DNA from: Olsenella_K sp051878835
Lineage (GTDB): Bacteria > Actinomycetota > Coriobacteriia > Coriobacteriales > Atopobiaceae
Assembly: GCA_051878835.1 (NCBI GenBank)
Contig: JBJEKW010000011.1
Span: 7,170-71,169 of the forward strand
Direction of reading: 5' to 3'
DNA: 64,000 nt
In this document: positions 25,182 through 33,671 of the stretch, piece after piece
How positions within the stretch are numbered: the first letter of the stretch is position 1
How the letters are laid out: each line of letters begins with the position of its first letter
Translations under genes and position numbers: made by a program
Notes under the pieces: model-generated
Database searches by the model: none
The model's input: the letters and a program-made list of their open reading frames with translations, nothing else
Told to the model about the DNA's origin: nothing

Positions 25182-26327
25182 CTATTCAGAATAGTCTCTG
25201 TCTATCCGCACGTGAACCACATACCCCGGCCATGCCTTCTGGAGGTCGGACTGAATCTGGTTGTGGATGGACGTGGGGTCAGCCACGTCGAAGTCCAGGA
25301 GCACGTCCACGGACAGGTCCTTGTGGTCGTCGTCGATGTAGATGCCGTGCACCTGCCTGACGCCCGGGTAGCGCTCGCACTCCTGGCGTACGCGCTCCTG
25401 CACCTGGAGGTAGTGGGGGTCGTCCTTGTTTATGGCGTGGATGCCGATGATCATGTCCAGGCCGTACTTGCCCCGCAGACGCCTCTGGATGTCGTGGGTC
25501 AGGTCGTTCAGCTGGTGCGCGGTCATGGTGTCGGCCACGCCTATGTTGCAGGCTCCCATGTGGCGCTCGGGGCCGTAGTCGTGCAGCACCAGGTCGTAGA
25601 CGCCCTCCACCTCGTCGAACGAGTTGATGTCGTCCTGGATCTTTCGGTAGAACGACGCGTCCTCGCGCGTGCCCAGGAGCTCGTTCATGGGGCCCGCAAA
25701 CATCTCCCAGCCCGACTTCACGATGACCACCGAGATGGCCAGGCCCAGGATGCCGTCCACGGACACCTGGAACACGATGGCCACCAGGGCCGCCACCAGG
25801 GTGCTCGTGGAGATCACGGCGTCGAACGTGGCGTCCGCCCCCGACGCCACCAGGGTGTCGGAGGAGACCTTGCGCCCGACGCGCTTGTAGAAGGCGCCCA
25901 GGACCACCTTCACCACGGTGGCCACGGCTATGATCACCAGCATGACGGCAGAGTAGCTGGGCAGCTGGGGATCCATGATCTTCTGCACGGACTCCGACAG
26001 CGACGATACGCCCGCAAACATGATGATGGCCGCCACCAGCATAGAGGCGAAGTACTCGATGCGCCCGTGCCCGAAGGGGTGCTCGTCGTCCGCGGGCCTG
26101 GAGGCCATGCGGATGCCCACGATGGTGACCACGGACGAGAGGACGTCGGTCAGGTTGTTCACGGCGTCCAGCAGGATGGCGACGGAGCCCGACGCCAGTC
26201 CGATGGCGCCCTTGAACGCCACCAGCGCCAGGTTGGTGCAGATGCCCACCACGCTGGTGCGCACTATGGTCTTCTCGCGCGGTTGCTCGGAGGTCTGAGC
26301 CCCGCGCTCCTTTGCCTGATGTCCCAT
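25182..26327 (-). CDS. Cation diffusion facilitator (CDF) family transporter
   Basis: 381 residues. ATG 26327 follows TAGGGGG on the minus strand. Six membrane helices are visible, starting with TSVVGICTNLALVAFKGAIGL. The metal sites of the family are in helix 2 (LLDAVNNLTDVLSS, Asp/Asn and Asp) and helix 5 (SGADATFDAVIS), and HPFGHGRIEYF is the typical helix 2-3 loop. A cytoplasmic domain of about 150 residues follows, with DDHKDLSVDVLLDFD. Helix 2 carries Asp-Ala-Val-Asn-Asn, closer to manganese-type members than to the HxxxD zinc type, but specificity is not certain. A stable GC hairpin lies immediately before the ribosome binding site. Confidence 0.92.
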   Translation of the reverse strand: MGHQAKERGAQTSEQPREKTIVRTSVVGICTNLALVAFKGAIGLASGSVAILLDAVNNLTDVLSSVVTIVGIRMASRPADDEHPFGHGRIEYFASMLVAAIIMFAGVSSLSESVQKIMDPQLPSYSAVMLVIIAVATVVKVVLGAFYKRVGRKVSSDTLVASGADATFDAVISTSTLVAALVAIVFQVSVDGILGLAISVVIVKSGWEMFAGPMNELLGTREDASFYRKIQDDINSFDEVEGVYDLVLHDYGPERHMGACNIGVADTMTAHQLNDLTHDIQRRLRGKYGLDMIIGIHAINKDDPHYLQVQERVRQECERYPGVRQVHGIYIDDDHKDLSVDVLLDFDVADPTSIHNQIQSDLQKAWPGYVVHVRIDRDYSE

Positions 26328-26346
26328 TGGTCTGGCCCCCTACCCA

Positions 26347-26378
26347 ACGGGGCGCCCCACCGTGGCGAGGCGCCCCGT
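26347..26378 (-). promoter_or_regulatory. Hairpin in the 5' leader of the CDF gene
   Basis: ACGGGGCGCC and GGCGCCCCGT pair over a 12-base loop. On the minus strand the stem ends just upstream of the TAGGGGG ribosome binding site. No T-run follows, so it is unlikely to be a simple terminator for fhs. A role in translation control is possible. Confidence 0.4.
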
Positions 26379-26472
26379 GGCGCCGCACTGCGACGCCTTG
26401 CAGTCAAAATGTCGTAATCCGTGCGAATGGCTCGGTCGCTGCCGTGCGAACCGGTCCCTCCGCACGTGTAAT

Positions 26473-28146
26473 CTAGAACAGGCCGGTGATGCGGCCCTCG
26501 TCGTCCACGTCGATCCTCTCGGCGGCGGGGTGCTTGGGCAGGCCCGGCATGGTCATGATGGCCCCCGTCATGGCCACCACGAAGCCCGCGCCCGCGGCCA
26601 CGTGGACGTCGCGCACCGTGATGCGGAAGCCCTCGGGCGCGCCCAGCTTGTGCTGGTCGTCCGTGAAGCTGTACTGCGTCTTTGCGATGCACACGGGCAG
26701 GTTGCCGAAGCCCTGCTGGTCCAGCTGCTTCAGCTGCTTGGTCGCCGCGGGCGTGAAGTCCACGCCGTCGGCGTGGTACACCCGGCGTGCCACGGCGTCG
26801 ATGGCGTCTGCCACCGACGCGCCGGTCTCGTAGGCGTACGAGAAGTGCTTCGGCTGCTGGACGAGCCTCAGGACCTCCTGCGCGAGGTCGAGTCCGCCCT
26901 CGCCGCCCTTTGCCCACACCTCGGACAGGCAGACGTTGACGCCCAGCTCGTGGCACTTGTCCTCGATCAGCTGCAGCTCGGCCTCGGTGTCGGTCGGGAA
27001 GCGGTTGATGGCCACGACCGCAGGCAGGCCGAACACGTCGGTGATGTTGCCCACGTGGCGCAGCAGGTTCGGGATGCCCGCCTCCAGCGCCTGCAGGTTC
27101 TCCTGGCCCAGGTCGGCCTTTGCGACGCCGCCGTTGTACTTCAGCGCGCGCACAGTGGCCACGATGACCACCGCGTCGGGCTCCAGGCCCGCCATGCGGC
27201 ACTTGATGTCCATGAACTTCTCGGCACCCAGGTCGGCGCCGAAGCCGGCCTCGGTCACGGTGATGTCGCCGTAGTGCATGGCCATGCGCGTGGCCATGAC
27301 CGAGTTGCAGCCGTGGGCTATGTTTGCGAACGGGCCGCCGTGCACGAAGGCGGGCGTGCCCTCCAGGCTCTGCACCAGGTTGGGCTTCAGGGCGTCCTTC
27401 AGGAGGGCGGCCATGGCGCCCTGCGCATGCAGGTCGGAGGCGGTCACGGGCTGGCGGTCGTACGTGTAGGCAACCACCATGCGGCCCAGGCGCTCCTTCA
27501 GGTCGTGGATGGAGGTCGCCAGGCACAGCACGGCCATGACCTCGGAGGCCACGGTGATGTCGTAGGAGTCCTCGCGGGGCACGCCGTTGGCGACGCCGCC
27601 CAGGCCGTCCACGACGTGGCGCAGCTGGCGGTCGTTCATGTCGACGCAGCGGTGCCAGGTGATGCGGCGCGGGTCGATGCCCAGCTCGTTGCCCTGCTTT
27701 ATGTGGTTGTCGATCATGGCAGCCAGCAGGTTGTTGGCGGCGCCGATGGCGTGGAAGTCGCCCGTGAAGTGCAGGTTGATGTCCTCCATGGGAATCACCT
27801 GGGCGTAGCCGCCGCCCGCGGCACCGCCCTTGATGCCGAACACGGGGCCCAGCGAGGGCTCGCGCAGCGCGCAGACGGCGTTCTTTCCCATGCGGCGCAG
27901 GGCGTCGGTCAGGCCGATGGTGGTCGTGGTCTTGCCCTCGCCTGCGGGCGTGGGGTTGATGGCCGTCACCAGCACCAGCTTCGAGGGGGACTCGGGCTCG
28001 CGCTTGAGCACGTTGTAGTCGACCTTAGCCTTGTCCCTGCCATACGGGATGAGGTCGTCCTCCGCTATGCCCAGGGAGGCAGCCACCTCGGTGATGGGAC
28101 GTGGCTTCACGGACTGTGCGATCTCGATGTCGGAAAGCTGTGCCAA
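26473..28146 (-). CDS. fhs: Formate-tetrahydrofolate ligase
   Basis: 557 residues from a TTG at 28146, preceded by GGAAGGGGAT. It makes 10-formyl-tetrahydrofolate from formate, ATP and tetrahydrofolate, for purine synthesis and, in acetogens, the Wood-Ljungdahl pathway. The ATP loop TPAGEGKTTTTIGL, the substrate segment LREPSLGPVFGIKGGAAGGGYAQVIPMEDINLHFTGD and the C-terminal GAGFVVAMTGAIMTMPGLPKHPA are all standard. The length is normal. It stands alone, with no other folate gene beside it. On the minus strand TTATATT near 28202-28208 could be the -10 region. Confidence 0.97.
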   Translation of the reverse strand: MAQLSDIEIAQSVKPRPITEVAASLGIAEDDLIPYGRDKAKVDYNVLKREPESPSKLVLVTAINPTPAGEGKTTTTIGLTDALRRMGKNAVCALREPSLGPVFGIKGGAAGGGYAQVIPMEDINLHFTGDFHAIGAANNLLAAMIDNHIKQGNELGIDPRRITWHRCVDMNDRQLRHVVDGLGGVANGVPREDSYDITVASEVMAVLCLATSIHDLKERLGRMVVAYTYDRQPVTASDLHAQGAMAALLKDALKPNLVQSLEGTPAFVHGGPFANIAHGCNSVMATRMAMHYGDITVTEAGFGADLGAEKFMDIKCRMAGLEPDAVVIVATVRALKYNGGVAKADLGQENLQALEAGIPNLLRHVGNITDVFGLPAVVAINRFPTDTEAELQLIEDKCHELGVNVCLSEVWAKGGEGGLDLAQEVLRLVQQPKHFSYAYETGASVADAIDAVARRVYHADGVDFTPAATKQLKQLDQQGFGNLPVCIAKTQYSFTDDQHKLGAPEGFRITVRDVHVAAGAGFVVAMTGAIMTMPGLPKHPAAERIDVDDEGRITGLF

Positions 28147-28277
28147 GGGAATCCCCTTCCTCCAGGTGCCTACGGCGTCCGCACGGACGTCGCCACATAC
28201 CGAATATAACGCCTATGCCGACGCAGCTCCATCCATCGGGGCGGATTGCACGGGGAAGGGTCCGCCTGGGCGCCCTA

Positions 28278-28661
28278 TCACAGGTCGAGGTCGCGCAGCT
28301 CCTCGGGCACCTCGTCCAGGCTGGCGCCGAACGCGTCCGCCACCGCCTGGGCCTGCTCCCTGCGCTGCTGGGCAACGTCGGGCTGGCCCATGCCGTCGTA
28401 GGCGTCGGCCAGCTTGTTCAGCGAGAAGGCCACATAGCCCGAGACCGCGTCGCCCGTGCCAGCCAGCTGCATCATGGTGACCAGCGAGCCGGGGGCCAAA
28501 GACATGGCCGTCTGGGGGTCCAGCTGCAGAAGCTCTCCCACGGCGGCCTCCACCTCCTGCGCGGCGGCCTCGTCCTTCTGGGCGAGCGCGCGCCTCAGGG
28601 CGGAGGAGACGGTGCGCGCAAACTGCTGGATGATCTCCATCAGGTAGTCGTGCTGTAGCAT
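28278..28661 (-). CDS. DUF6483-like helical protein
   Basis: 127 residues. ATG 28661 follows AAAGGA. The protein is entirely helical and acidic: MLQHDYLMEIIQQFARTVSSALRRAL at the start, then EVEAAVGELLQLDP and a TPR-like pair of helices around LNKLADAYDGMGQPD. The opening resembles the DUF6483 family of small proteins in Firmicutes and Actinobacteria, whose function is unknown. It lies 13 bp behind ruvB on the same strand and is probably the last gene of the ruvCAB unit. Confidence 0.7.
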   Translation of the reverse strand: MLQHDYLMEIIQQFARTVSSALRRALAQKDEAAAQEVEAAVGELLQLDPQTAMSLAPGSLVTMMQLAGTGDAVSGYVAFSLNKLADAYDGMGQPDVAQQRREQAQAVADAFGASLDEVPEELRDLDL

Positions 28662-28673
28662 GGTGCGTCCTTT

Positions 28674-29747
28674 CTAGCGCTGTTGGGGAGGCTGGACTCC
28701 CAGGTGCTCGAAGGCTGCCAGAGTGGCCTGCCTTCCCTGCGGCGTGCGGATGATGAGTCCCTGCTGCAGGAGGTAGGGCTCGTAGACGTCCTCCAGCGTG
28801 CTGGGGTCCTCGCCGACGGCCGACGCGATGGTGGTCAGCCCGACAGGCCTGCCCCTGAAGGTGGTGGTGAGCGCGGTCAGGATCTTCTTGTCCATCCAGT
28901 CCAGGCCCAGCTCGTCTATCTGGAAGAACGCCAGCGCCTCGGAGGCGACGTCCCACGTGATGGACCCACCGGCCCTGACCTGGGCGTAGTCGCGCACGCG
29001 CTTCAGCAGGCGGTTCGCCAGGCGCGGCGTTCCCCTGCTGCGCGACGCTATCTCGGCCGCGCCCTCGGCGTCTATGGTGACGCCCAGGATCTTGGCCGAG
29101 CGCATCACGATGTCAGAGAGCTCGCGCGTGGTGTAGTAGTCCAGCCGGTAGCTGATGCCAAAGCGGTCGCGCAGCGGCCCCGTCAAAAGACCCGTGCGCG
29201 TGGTGGCGCCGATGAGCGTGAAGTGAGGCACGTCCAGCCTGATGGAGCGTGCGGCCGGGCCCTTGCCGATGACTATGTCCAGGAAGAAGTCCTCCATCGC
29301 CGGATACAGGACCTCCTCCACCTGGTGGTTCAGGCGGTGTATCTCGTCCACAAAGAGGACGTCGCCCTCCTGTAGGTTCGTCAGGATGGCGGCAAGGTCA
29401 CCCGTGCGCGCTATGGCGGGGCCGGACGTCGTGTGCAGGCGAGCGCCCATCTCGTTGGCGACCACATTTGCCAGGGTGGTCTTGCCCAGGCCGGGAGGGC
29501 CGCTGAACAGCACGTGGTCCAGCGTCTCGTGGCGGTCCTTCGCCGCGGCTATGAGCACGCGCAGGTTGTCGCGGACGCGCTCCTGGCCTATGTACTCCGA
29601 CAGCGTCTTTGGGCGCAGGCTGTGGTCTATGTCCAGGTCGTCGCTCGTGAGCTCGCCCGACACCTCGCGCGGGCCCGCGTGCGACGGACGGGACTGGTTG
29701 TCGTCGTCGAAGAGGTCCTCCTTGCCGGCCTGCCACATGCTATGCAC
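28674..29747 (-). CDS. ruvB: Holliday junction branch migration ATPase RuvB
   Basis: 357 residues. I use the GTG at 29747, which overlaps the ruvA stop by 8 bp; an ATG three codons later has GGGAGG at better spacing and may be the true start. RuvB is the hexameric AAA+ motor that drives branch migration with RuvA. Visible motifs: LSEYIGQERVRDNL, Walker A FSGPPGLGKTTLA, Walker B VLFVDEIHRL, sensor 1 IGATTR and arginine finger TGPLRDRFG. The C-terminal winged helix contains GLTTIASAVGEDPSTLEDVYEPYL. The length is usual. Confidence 0.97.
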   Translation of the reverse strand: MHSMWQAGKEDLFDDDNQSRPSHAGPREVSGELTSDDLDIDHSLRPKTLSEYIGQERVRDNLRVLIAAAKDRHETLDHVLFSGPPGLGKTTLANVVANEMGARLHTTSGPAIARTGDLAAILTNLQEGDVLFVDEIHRLNHQVEEVLYPAMEDFFLDIVIGKGPAARSIRLDVPHFTLIGATTRTGLLTGPLRDRFGISYRLDYYTTRELSDIVMRSAKILGVTIDAEGAAEIASRSRGTPRLANRLLKRVRDYAQVRAGGSITWDVASEALAFFQIDELGLDWMDKKILTALTTTFRGRPVGLTTIASAVGEDPSTLEDVYEPYLLQQGLIIRTPQGRQATLAAFEHLGVQPPQQR

Positions 29748-30372
29748 CGCCTCCCAGGCGCCTGAGCGCGTACGCCACTACCTTCTCGAGCTTGGGGCCC
29801 GCAGACTCGTGGCCCTCCAGCGCCAGCTCGGCCTCCTGGGGCGTGAAGCCCATGCTCAGAAGTGCCGAGGTGGCCTCCCGCACCAGCGACTCGTCGGTCT
29901 GCTCCACGTGCGACGCGTTGGGCGCCGCGGGCTCCGCCATGCCGACCAGCCCCTGCAGGTCCGGGTCCTTCGCGAATACGTCCTGCAGCTCGATCAGGAG
30001 CCGCTGGGCCTTTTTCTTTCCCACGCCGGGGACGGTGGACATGCGCCCCTCGTCCTGGGTGGCCACCACCGTGGCCAGCGCCTGGGGCGAGAAGGTCGAC
30101 AGCACCGCCAGCGCCAGCTTCGGGCCGACGCCCGACACGCCCACCAGGCGGTCGAACACAGCACGCTCCTCTCGCGTGCTGAAGCCGTAGAGCTCGATGG
30201 AGTTCTCCTTTACCAAAAGGCGCGTCAGCAGGGTGACCCCGGCCTCGCCCGCCGCAGGCAGTGATGCGGCCGTGTTGGCGGAGACCCCCAAGAGGTAGCC
30301 CACGCCGTTCACGTCCAGCACCACATGGGTGGGCATGACCTCCAGTAGCGTACCGCACAGCTGCACGATCAT
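29740..30372 (-). CDS. ruvA: Holliday junction DNA-binding protein RuvA
   Basis: 210 residues. Its ATG overlaps the ruvC stop by 4 bp (ATGA-type overlap). It has the three usual domains: OB fold (MIVQLCGTLLEV through HVVLDVNGVGYLL), tandem helix-hairpin-helix (LVGVSGVGPKLALAVL and VPGVGKKKAQRLLIEL) and the C-terminal RuvB-binding domain (EATSALLSMGFTPQEAELAL). It holds the four-way junction and loads RuvB. It is the middle gene of ruvCAB, all with overlapping ends, which implies translational coupling. Confidence 0.97.
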   Translation of the reverse strand: MIVQLCGTLLEVMPTHVVLDVNGVGYLLGVSANTAASLPAAGEAGVTLLTRLLVKENSIELYGFSTREERAVFDRLVGVSGVGPKLALAVLSTFSPQALATVVATQDEGRMSTVPGVGKKKAQRLLIELQDVFAKDPDLQGLVGMAEPAAPNASHVEQTDESLVREATSALLSMGFTPQEAELALEGHESAGPKLEKVVAYALRRLGGGA

Positions 30373-31022
30373 GAGGTGGACCTCCTACTTTGCCTGGTGG
30401 AAACTATGGGTGCCGCGCCGTCGCCCGAGCGGGCCACGTGCGCAGCCGTCGCCGCGGCGGTGCGCTCCCGCGCCAGCTCGGCGTCGTAGGCACGCTGCGC
30501 GCGCTCGGCTGCCTCGACCTGGGACTTTGCCAGCCTGCGCGTGACCATCCTGGTGGACATGAGGTTCGCGTGACAGATGGCCGCAGCCAGGGCGTCGGCG
30601 CAGTGGTCGGGCCTGGGGTCGTGGTCCAGCGCCAGGATGTTGCGCACCATGTAGATGACCTGGAACTTGTCGGCGCTGCCCGTGCCCACGACGGCCTGCT
30701 TTATCTGCATGGGAGTGTACTCCCCCAGCTGCAGCCCGTTCTGCGCGCAGGCCACGATGGCGGCCCCGCGGGCATGGGCCGTGGCTATGGCCGAGCGGGT
30801 GTTCTCGCCAAAGAAGATCTTCTCGATGGAGAGCTGCGTGGGACCGTAGAGCTCGATGACCTCGGTGAGCTCGTCGAATATGCGGCCCAGCCGTTGGTCT
30901 ATGGGCTCCGAGGCCTTCGTGGTGACGCAGCCGTACGCACGCGCGCGGCAGACGTTGCCACGCGTCTCGATGACGCCCCAACCGGTGTGGGCAAGTCCGG
31001 GGTCGATGCCTAGGATGATCAC
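30369..31022 (-). CDS. ruvC: Holliday junction resolvase RuvC
   Basis: 217 residues from a GTG at 31022, with GGGAGGG upstream. The RNase H-like fold shows the acidic active site: Asp in ILGIDPGLAHTGWG, Glu in LSIEKIFFGENTRSA and the Asp pair in RPDHCADALAAAICH. It cleaves Holliday junctions made during recombination. The protein is about 45 residues longer than E. coli RuvC because of a charged Ala/Arg-rich C-terminal tail. It is the first gene of ruvCAB. A LexA-type box sits about 20-40 bp upstream. Confidence 0.96.
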   Translation of the reverse strand: MIILGIDPGLAHTGWGVIETRGNVCRARAYGCVTTKASEPIDQRLGRIFDELTEVIELYGPTQLSIEKIFFGENTRSAIATAHARGAAIVACAQNGLQLGEYTPMQIKQAVVGTGSADKFQVIYMVRNILALDHDPRPDHCADALAAAICHANLMSTRMVTRRLAKSQVEAAERAQRAYDAELARERTAAATAAHVARSGDGAAPIVSTRQSRRSTS

Positions 31023-31038
31023 GCGCCCTCCCGTTGCC

Positions 31039-31071
31039 AGATACTAGAACTTCTGTTCTAGTCTAGCACAA
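31039..31071 (-). promoter_or_regulatory. LexA (SOS) box in the ruvCAB promoter
   Basis: ACTAGAAC-TTCT-GTTCTAGT (31043-31062) is a perfect 8-bp inverted repeat with the GAAC-N4-GTTC core of the Gram-positive LexA operator. On the minus strand TTGTGC (31071-31066) and TAGTAT (31046-31041) could be -35 and -10 with a 19-bp spacer, so LexA would cover the promoter. Confidence 0.8.
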
Positions 31072-31106
31072 CGCGAATCCCAGGGAAGACCCAACCTGTC
31101 TTCGCC

Positions 31107-32996
31107 CTAGTTTTCCGAGAAGGGCCCTCCCCAGCTCATGGGGGAACCTCCCGGCATGCCAGGGCCGCCTCCCCTACCGTGGTTGGGCTCGTCCGACGGC
31201 CTGGACCCGCCCTGCACGAAGTCGCGCAGGAGGTCTATGACGTCGTGGACCTCCTCGCCCTTGTTTGGCTGGCCCTCCTGCTGCACGTGCTCCAGCTGCG
31301 CCTGCACCTTACGCAGATGCCTGATGATGTCCTCCTCGGACACGCGCTCGTCCTTGCCGCGCACATGGTCCTCCCAGCGCAGCCCCATGGGGACGCGCGC
31401 GTCGAACACGGTGTTCGTCGAAGCTGCCAGGCACATGGTCCTGCACCCCGTACGTCCCAGCTCGCACTGGTTGAAGCGCTGGATGACGCCTTGTGTCAGG
31501 ACGGGGTTGCCCTGGCGGCTCACGGCGTCGGTCAGGCCGTACTCCCACTCGATGTGCGCGGCTAGGATGGCGTCCATCTGCGCCAGGAGCAGCTCGTCGT
31601 TTGCCGCGTCGCCCGTCTGGACGTCCAGCTGGGGCAGGTCGAACGCCCGCTCACTGTCCTCCGGAATCACGGGCGAGATGGTGTTGCGCAGGCGTGCCAG
31701 CTCCAGGACCTCGCTGCGGTACACGTCGCCCAGGGGCAGCATTCCGGCCATCACCGGCTTGGCCTGGTCCGCCTCCAGACAGAGGTACGTCTTGTCCTGG
31801 GGGCCCAGCAGAAGGGCGCCCAGCTCGCGGGCAAAGGCGGCGGTCTGTGCCATCGCCATGTCCCGCATCAGAATCGGGTCCTTGTCGGACGAGACGCCGG
31901 ATGCAGCCTTGCCTTCGCCCAGGTCACGGCATTCCATGCGCAGCCGCCGTACCAGCTGAAGCGCGCTGGCGCGCTGGGTTTGGTCCAGGTAGTCGGGAAC
32001 GAGAACATGCACGTGCAGCGGGCCCAGTGCGTCGCAGGCAAGCGCCGCCAGAACAGAGGATCCCACCTTCCCGTCCAGCATCAGGACGGCGTCCGTCAGA
32101 CCGGCCTTCCACAGGTAGTCGTGCAGGCCCAGCCTGAGCGACTCCCACAGGAACAGCGCGCGGTTGTACACCTCGGGAGTCAACGGATGGGCAAGCGGAC
32201 CCTCGGACTCGGGCTCCACCTGGGCCACCATGAGCGCCTCCTCGAACGAGGGGGCGGATGCTTCCAGCTGGCCCCAGGGCGCCACCGCAAAGCTGGAACC
32301 CGGGAACACGAACGGGCCGTAGCCGCCCAGCGACCCCACGCCCACTATCCACGCGTCCATGTTTTGTGCGTCGTCGACGAAGCGATTCTCGCCCAGTGCG
32401 GCACCCAGGGCAGAGTTTGGCTCGTCGAAGGAGAAGCCGTAGCTGTCGATGTAGATGAGGACGTCGATGTCCAGGTCGTAGTCGACGAAGTCATCGAGGT
32501 CGTCGTAGTTCACCGCGACGCCGAAGCGCGTGCCATCCAGGTCAAAGCAGGGCAGCGTCGGCGTGCCCACTCCCTCGGTACCATCGGCCTCGACGGTCTC
32601 CTGGGAGCCGTTCTGGCTTCCCTCCTCATCCGAGTCGACGCCAGCCAACGCCCCCACCTGGCTGGCAAAGTATGCCGAGAGCCTGAGGGGCAGCACTTGG
32701 CCTTCCTTTATCAGCATGGTCTCGCACACGGTGTCGTAGTCCAGCTCCGCAACCACAGGCACCAGGCAGGTGCACTTCAGCCTAGAGGCCAAGTCGTCCA
32801 ACGTCACCGAGAGATCCAGCAGGAATCCCTCCTGGTCCGGAGCCGCAACGGGAACGGGACCCGTCAGCGTCGCCATGGGAAACGCCAGCAGATCTACGCC
32901 TTGGTCCGCTGCCTGTCGGGAGTACTCCACCATGCGGTCTGCGGTGCGCGCGAAGTCACCCGCGCACGTGTTCATCTGTGCTACGCCAATTTTCAC
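31107..32996 (-). CDS. NAD+ synthetase (NadE)-like protein with degenerate active sites
   Basis: 629 residues from a GTG at 32996, preceded by AAGGAGG. The architecture is that of glutamine-dependent NAD+ synthetase: an N-terminal nitrilase-like domain (KIGVAQMNTCAGDFARTADRM) and a C-terminal synthetase domain (MLPLGDVYRSEVLELARL, PVIPEDS). The catalytic residues appear lost. The nitrilase Glu of FPE is Met41 (AFPMATLTG), the Lys position reads Ser near 107 and the Cys position reads Asn163 (VAVNYDDL). The ATP loop SGGxDS is replaced by DGKVGSS near 308-314. The reading frame is intact and codon use is normal. I infer a pseudoenzyme with a changed role. The Gly/Pro-rich C-terminal tail is also unusual. 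Confidence 0.78.
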   Translation of the reverse strand: MKIGVAQMNTCAGDFARTADRMVEYSRQAADQGVDLLAFPMATLTGPVPVAAPDQEGFLLDLSVTLDDLASRLKCTCLVPVVAELDYDTVCETMLIKEGQVLPLRLSAYFASQVGALAGVDSDEEGSQNGSQETVEADGTEGVGTPTLPCFDLDGTRFGVAVNYDDLDDFVDYDLDIDVLIYIDSYGFSFDEPNSALGAALGENRFVDDAQNMDAWIVGVGSLGGYGPFVFPGSSFAVAPWGQLEASAPSFEEALMVAQVEPESEGPLAHPLTPEVYNRALFLWESLRLGLHDYLWKAGLTDAVLMLDGKVGSSVLAALACDALGPLHVHVLVPDYLDQTQRASALQLVRRLRMECRDLGEGKAASGVSSDKDPILMRDMAMAQTAAFARELGALLLGPQDKTYLCLEADQAKPVMAGMLPLGDVYRSEVLELARLRNTISPVIPEDSERAFDLPQLDVQTGDAANDELLLAQMDAILAAHIEWEYGLTDAVSRQGNPVLTQGVIQRFNQCELGRTGCRTMCLAASTNTVFDARVPMGLRWEDHVRGKDERVSEEDIIRHLRKVQAQLEHVQQEGQPNKGEEVHDVIDLLRDFVQGGSRPSDEPNHGRGGGPGMPGGSPMSWGGPFSEN

Positions 32997-33069
32997 GGGA
33001 ACCTCCTTGGGCGACACCATCATCATAACCGCCAAAGAATAGCCAAGTCCCGCCGGAAGTCATTAATGA

Positions 33070-33110
33070 GAAAAGAATGCTGCCAACCGCACACGCGGCT
33101 GGCAGCATCG
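33070..33110 (-). terminator. Terminator of the desulfoferrodoxin gene
   Basis: ATGCTGCCA and TGGCAGCAT pair over a GC-rich loop (33077-33108). On the minus strand TTCTTTTCTC follows. Confidence 0.8.
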
Positions 33111-33179
33111 TACGTTCCGAATCAGAAGGTGGTCGCCGAAACAGTCGGCTTGACACAAGCCGGCATCGTGCCCGCAACG

Positions 33180-33560
33180 CTACAGCTGGGCCTTCCAAAG
33201 GCCGTGCAGGTTGCAGTACTCGTACACGGTGACGTCCTGGGCGCCGTCGTCCGAGAACTCGGTGACGGGCTTCTGGCCAGGATGCAGGTAGTGAATCTCG
33301 ACGCGATCCTTCGCGGCGAGGGCAATCCACTGGATGGAGTGCTCCTCCAGCATGGGGTGCTCGACGGAGCCCACCTGGACCTTTATCTTTCCGTCCGCGC
33401 GGGTGACCACCGGCACGTGCTTCTCGGTGGCGGCGTCGGTCGAACCGGCCTTCAGCTCCTCCATGGGCTGGCCGCAGCACTGAGGCGTGCAGGAGCCCTT
33501 CTGTACGACGGCAACCAGGTTGCCGCACTTGTTGCAGCGATAGAACGTAACCTCTGCCAT
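33180..33560 (-). CDS. Desulfoferrodoxin (superoxide reductase)
   Basis: 126 residues. ATG 33560 follows GGAGAGGA. It reduces superoxide to hydrogen peroxide in the cytoplasm of anaerobes without making oxygen. Both iron sites are complete. The N-terminal desulforedoxin-like centre has CNKCG and the adjacent CC in TPQCCGQPM. The catalytic centre has His residues in TEKHVPVV, EHPMLEEHSIQWI and CNLHGLWK, plus the axial Cys of CNLH. The length is normal for the two-iron (class I) type. It has its own terminator and is likely monocistronic. Confidence 0.96.
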   Translation of the reverse strand: MAEVTFYRCNKCGNLVAVVQKGSCTPQCCGQPMEELKAGSTDAATEKHVPVVTRADGKIKVQVGSVEHPMLEEHSIQWIALAAKDRVEIHYLHPGQKPVTEFSDDGAQDVTVYEYCNLHGLWKAQL

Positions 33561-33671
33561 GTTGTGTCCTCTCCGTAGCCATGTTCGTAGCTATGTACGG
33601 CCGCACGCTATTGCGGCTGTAGTCCTTGTGCCCCTCGAACCATAAAAGTATTCATTCCTAGGAAGACTTTT

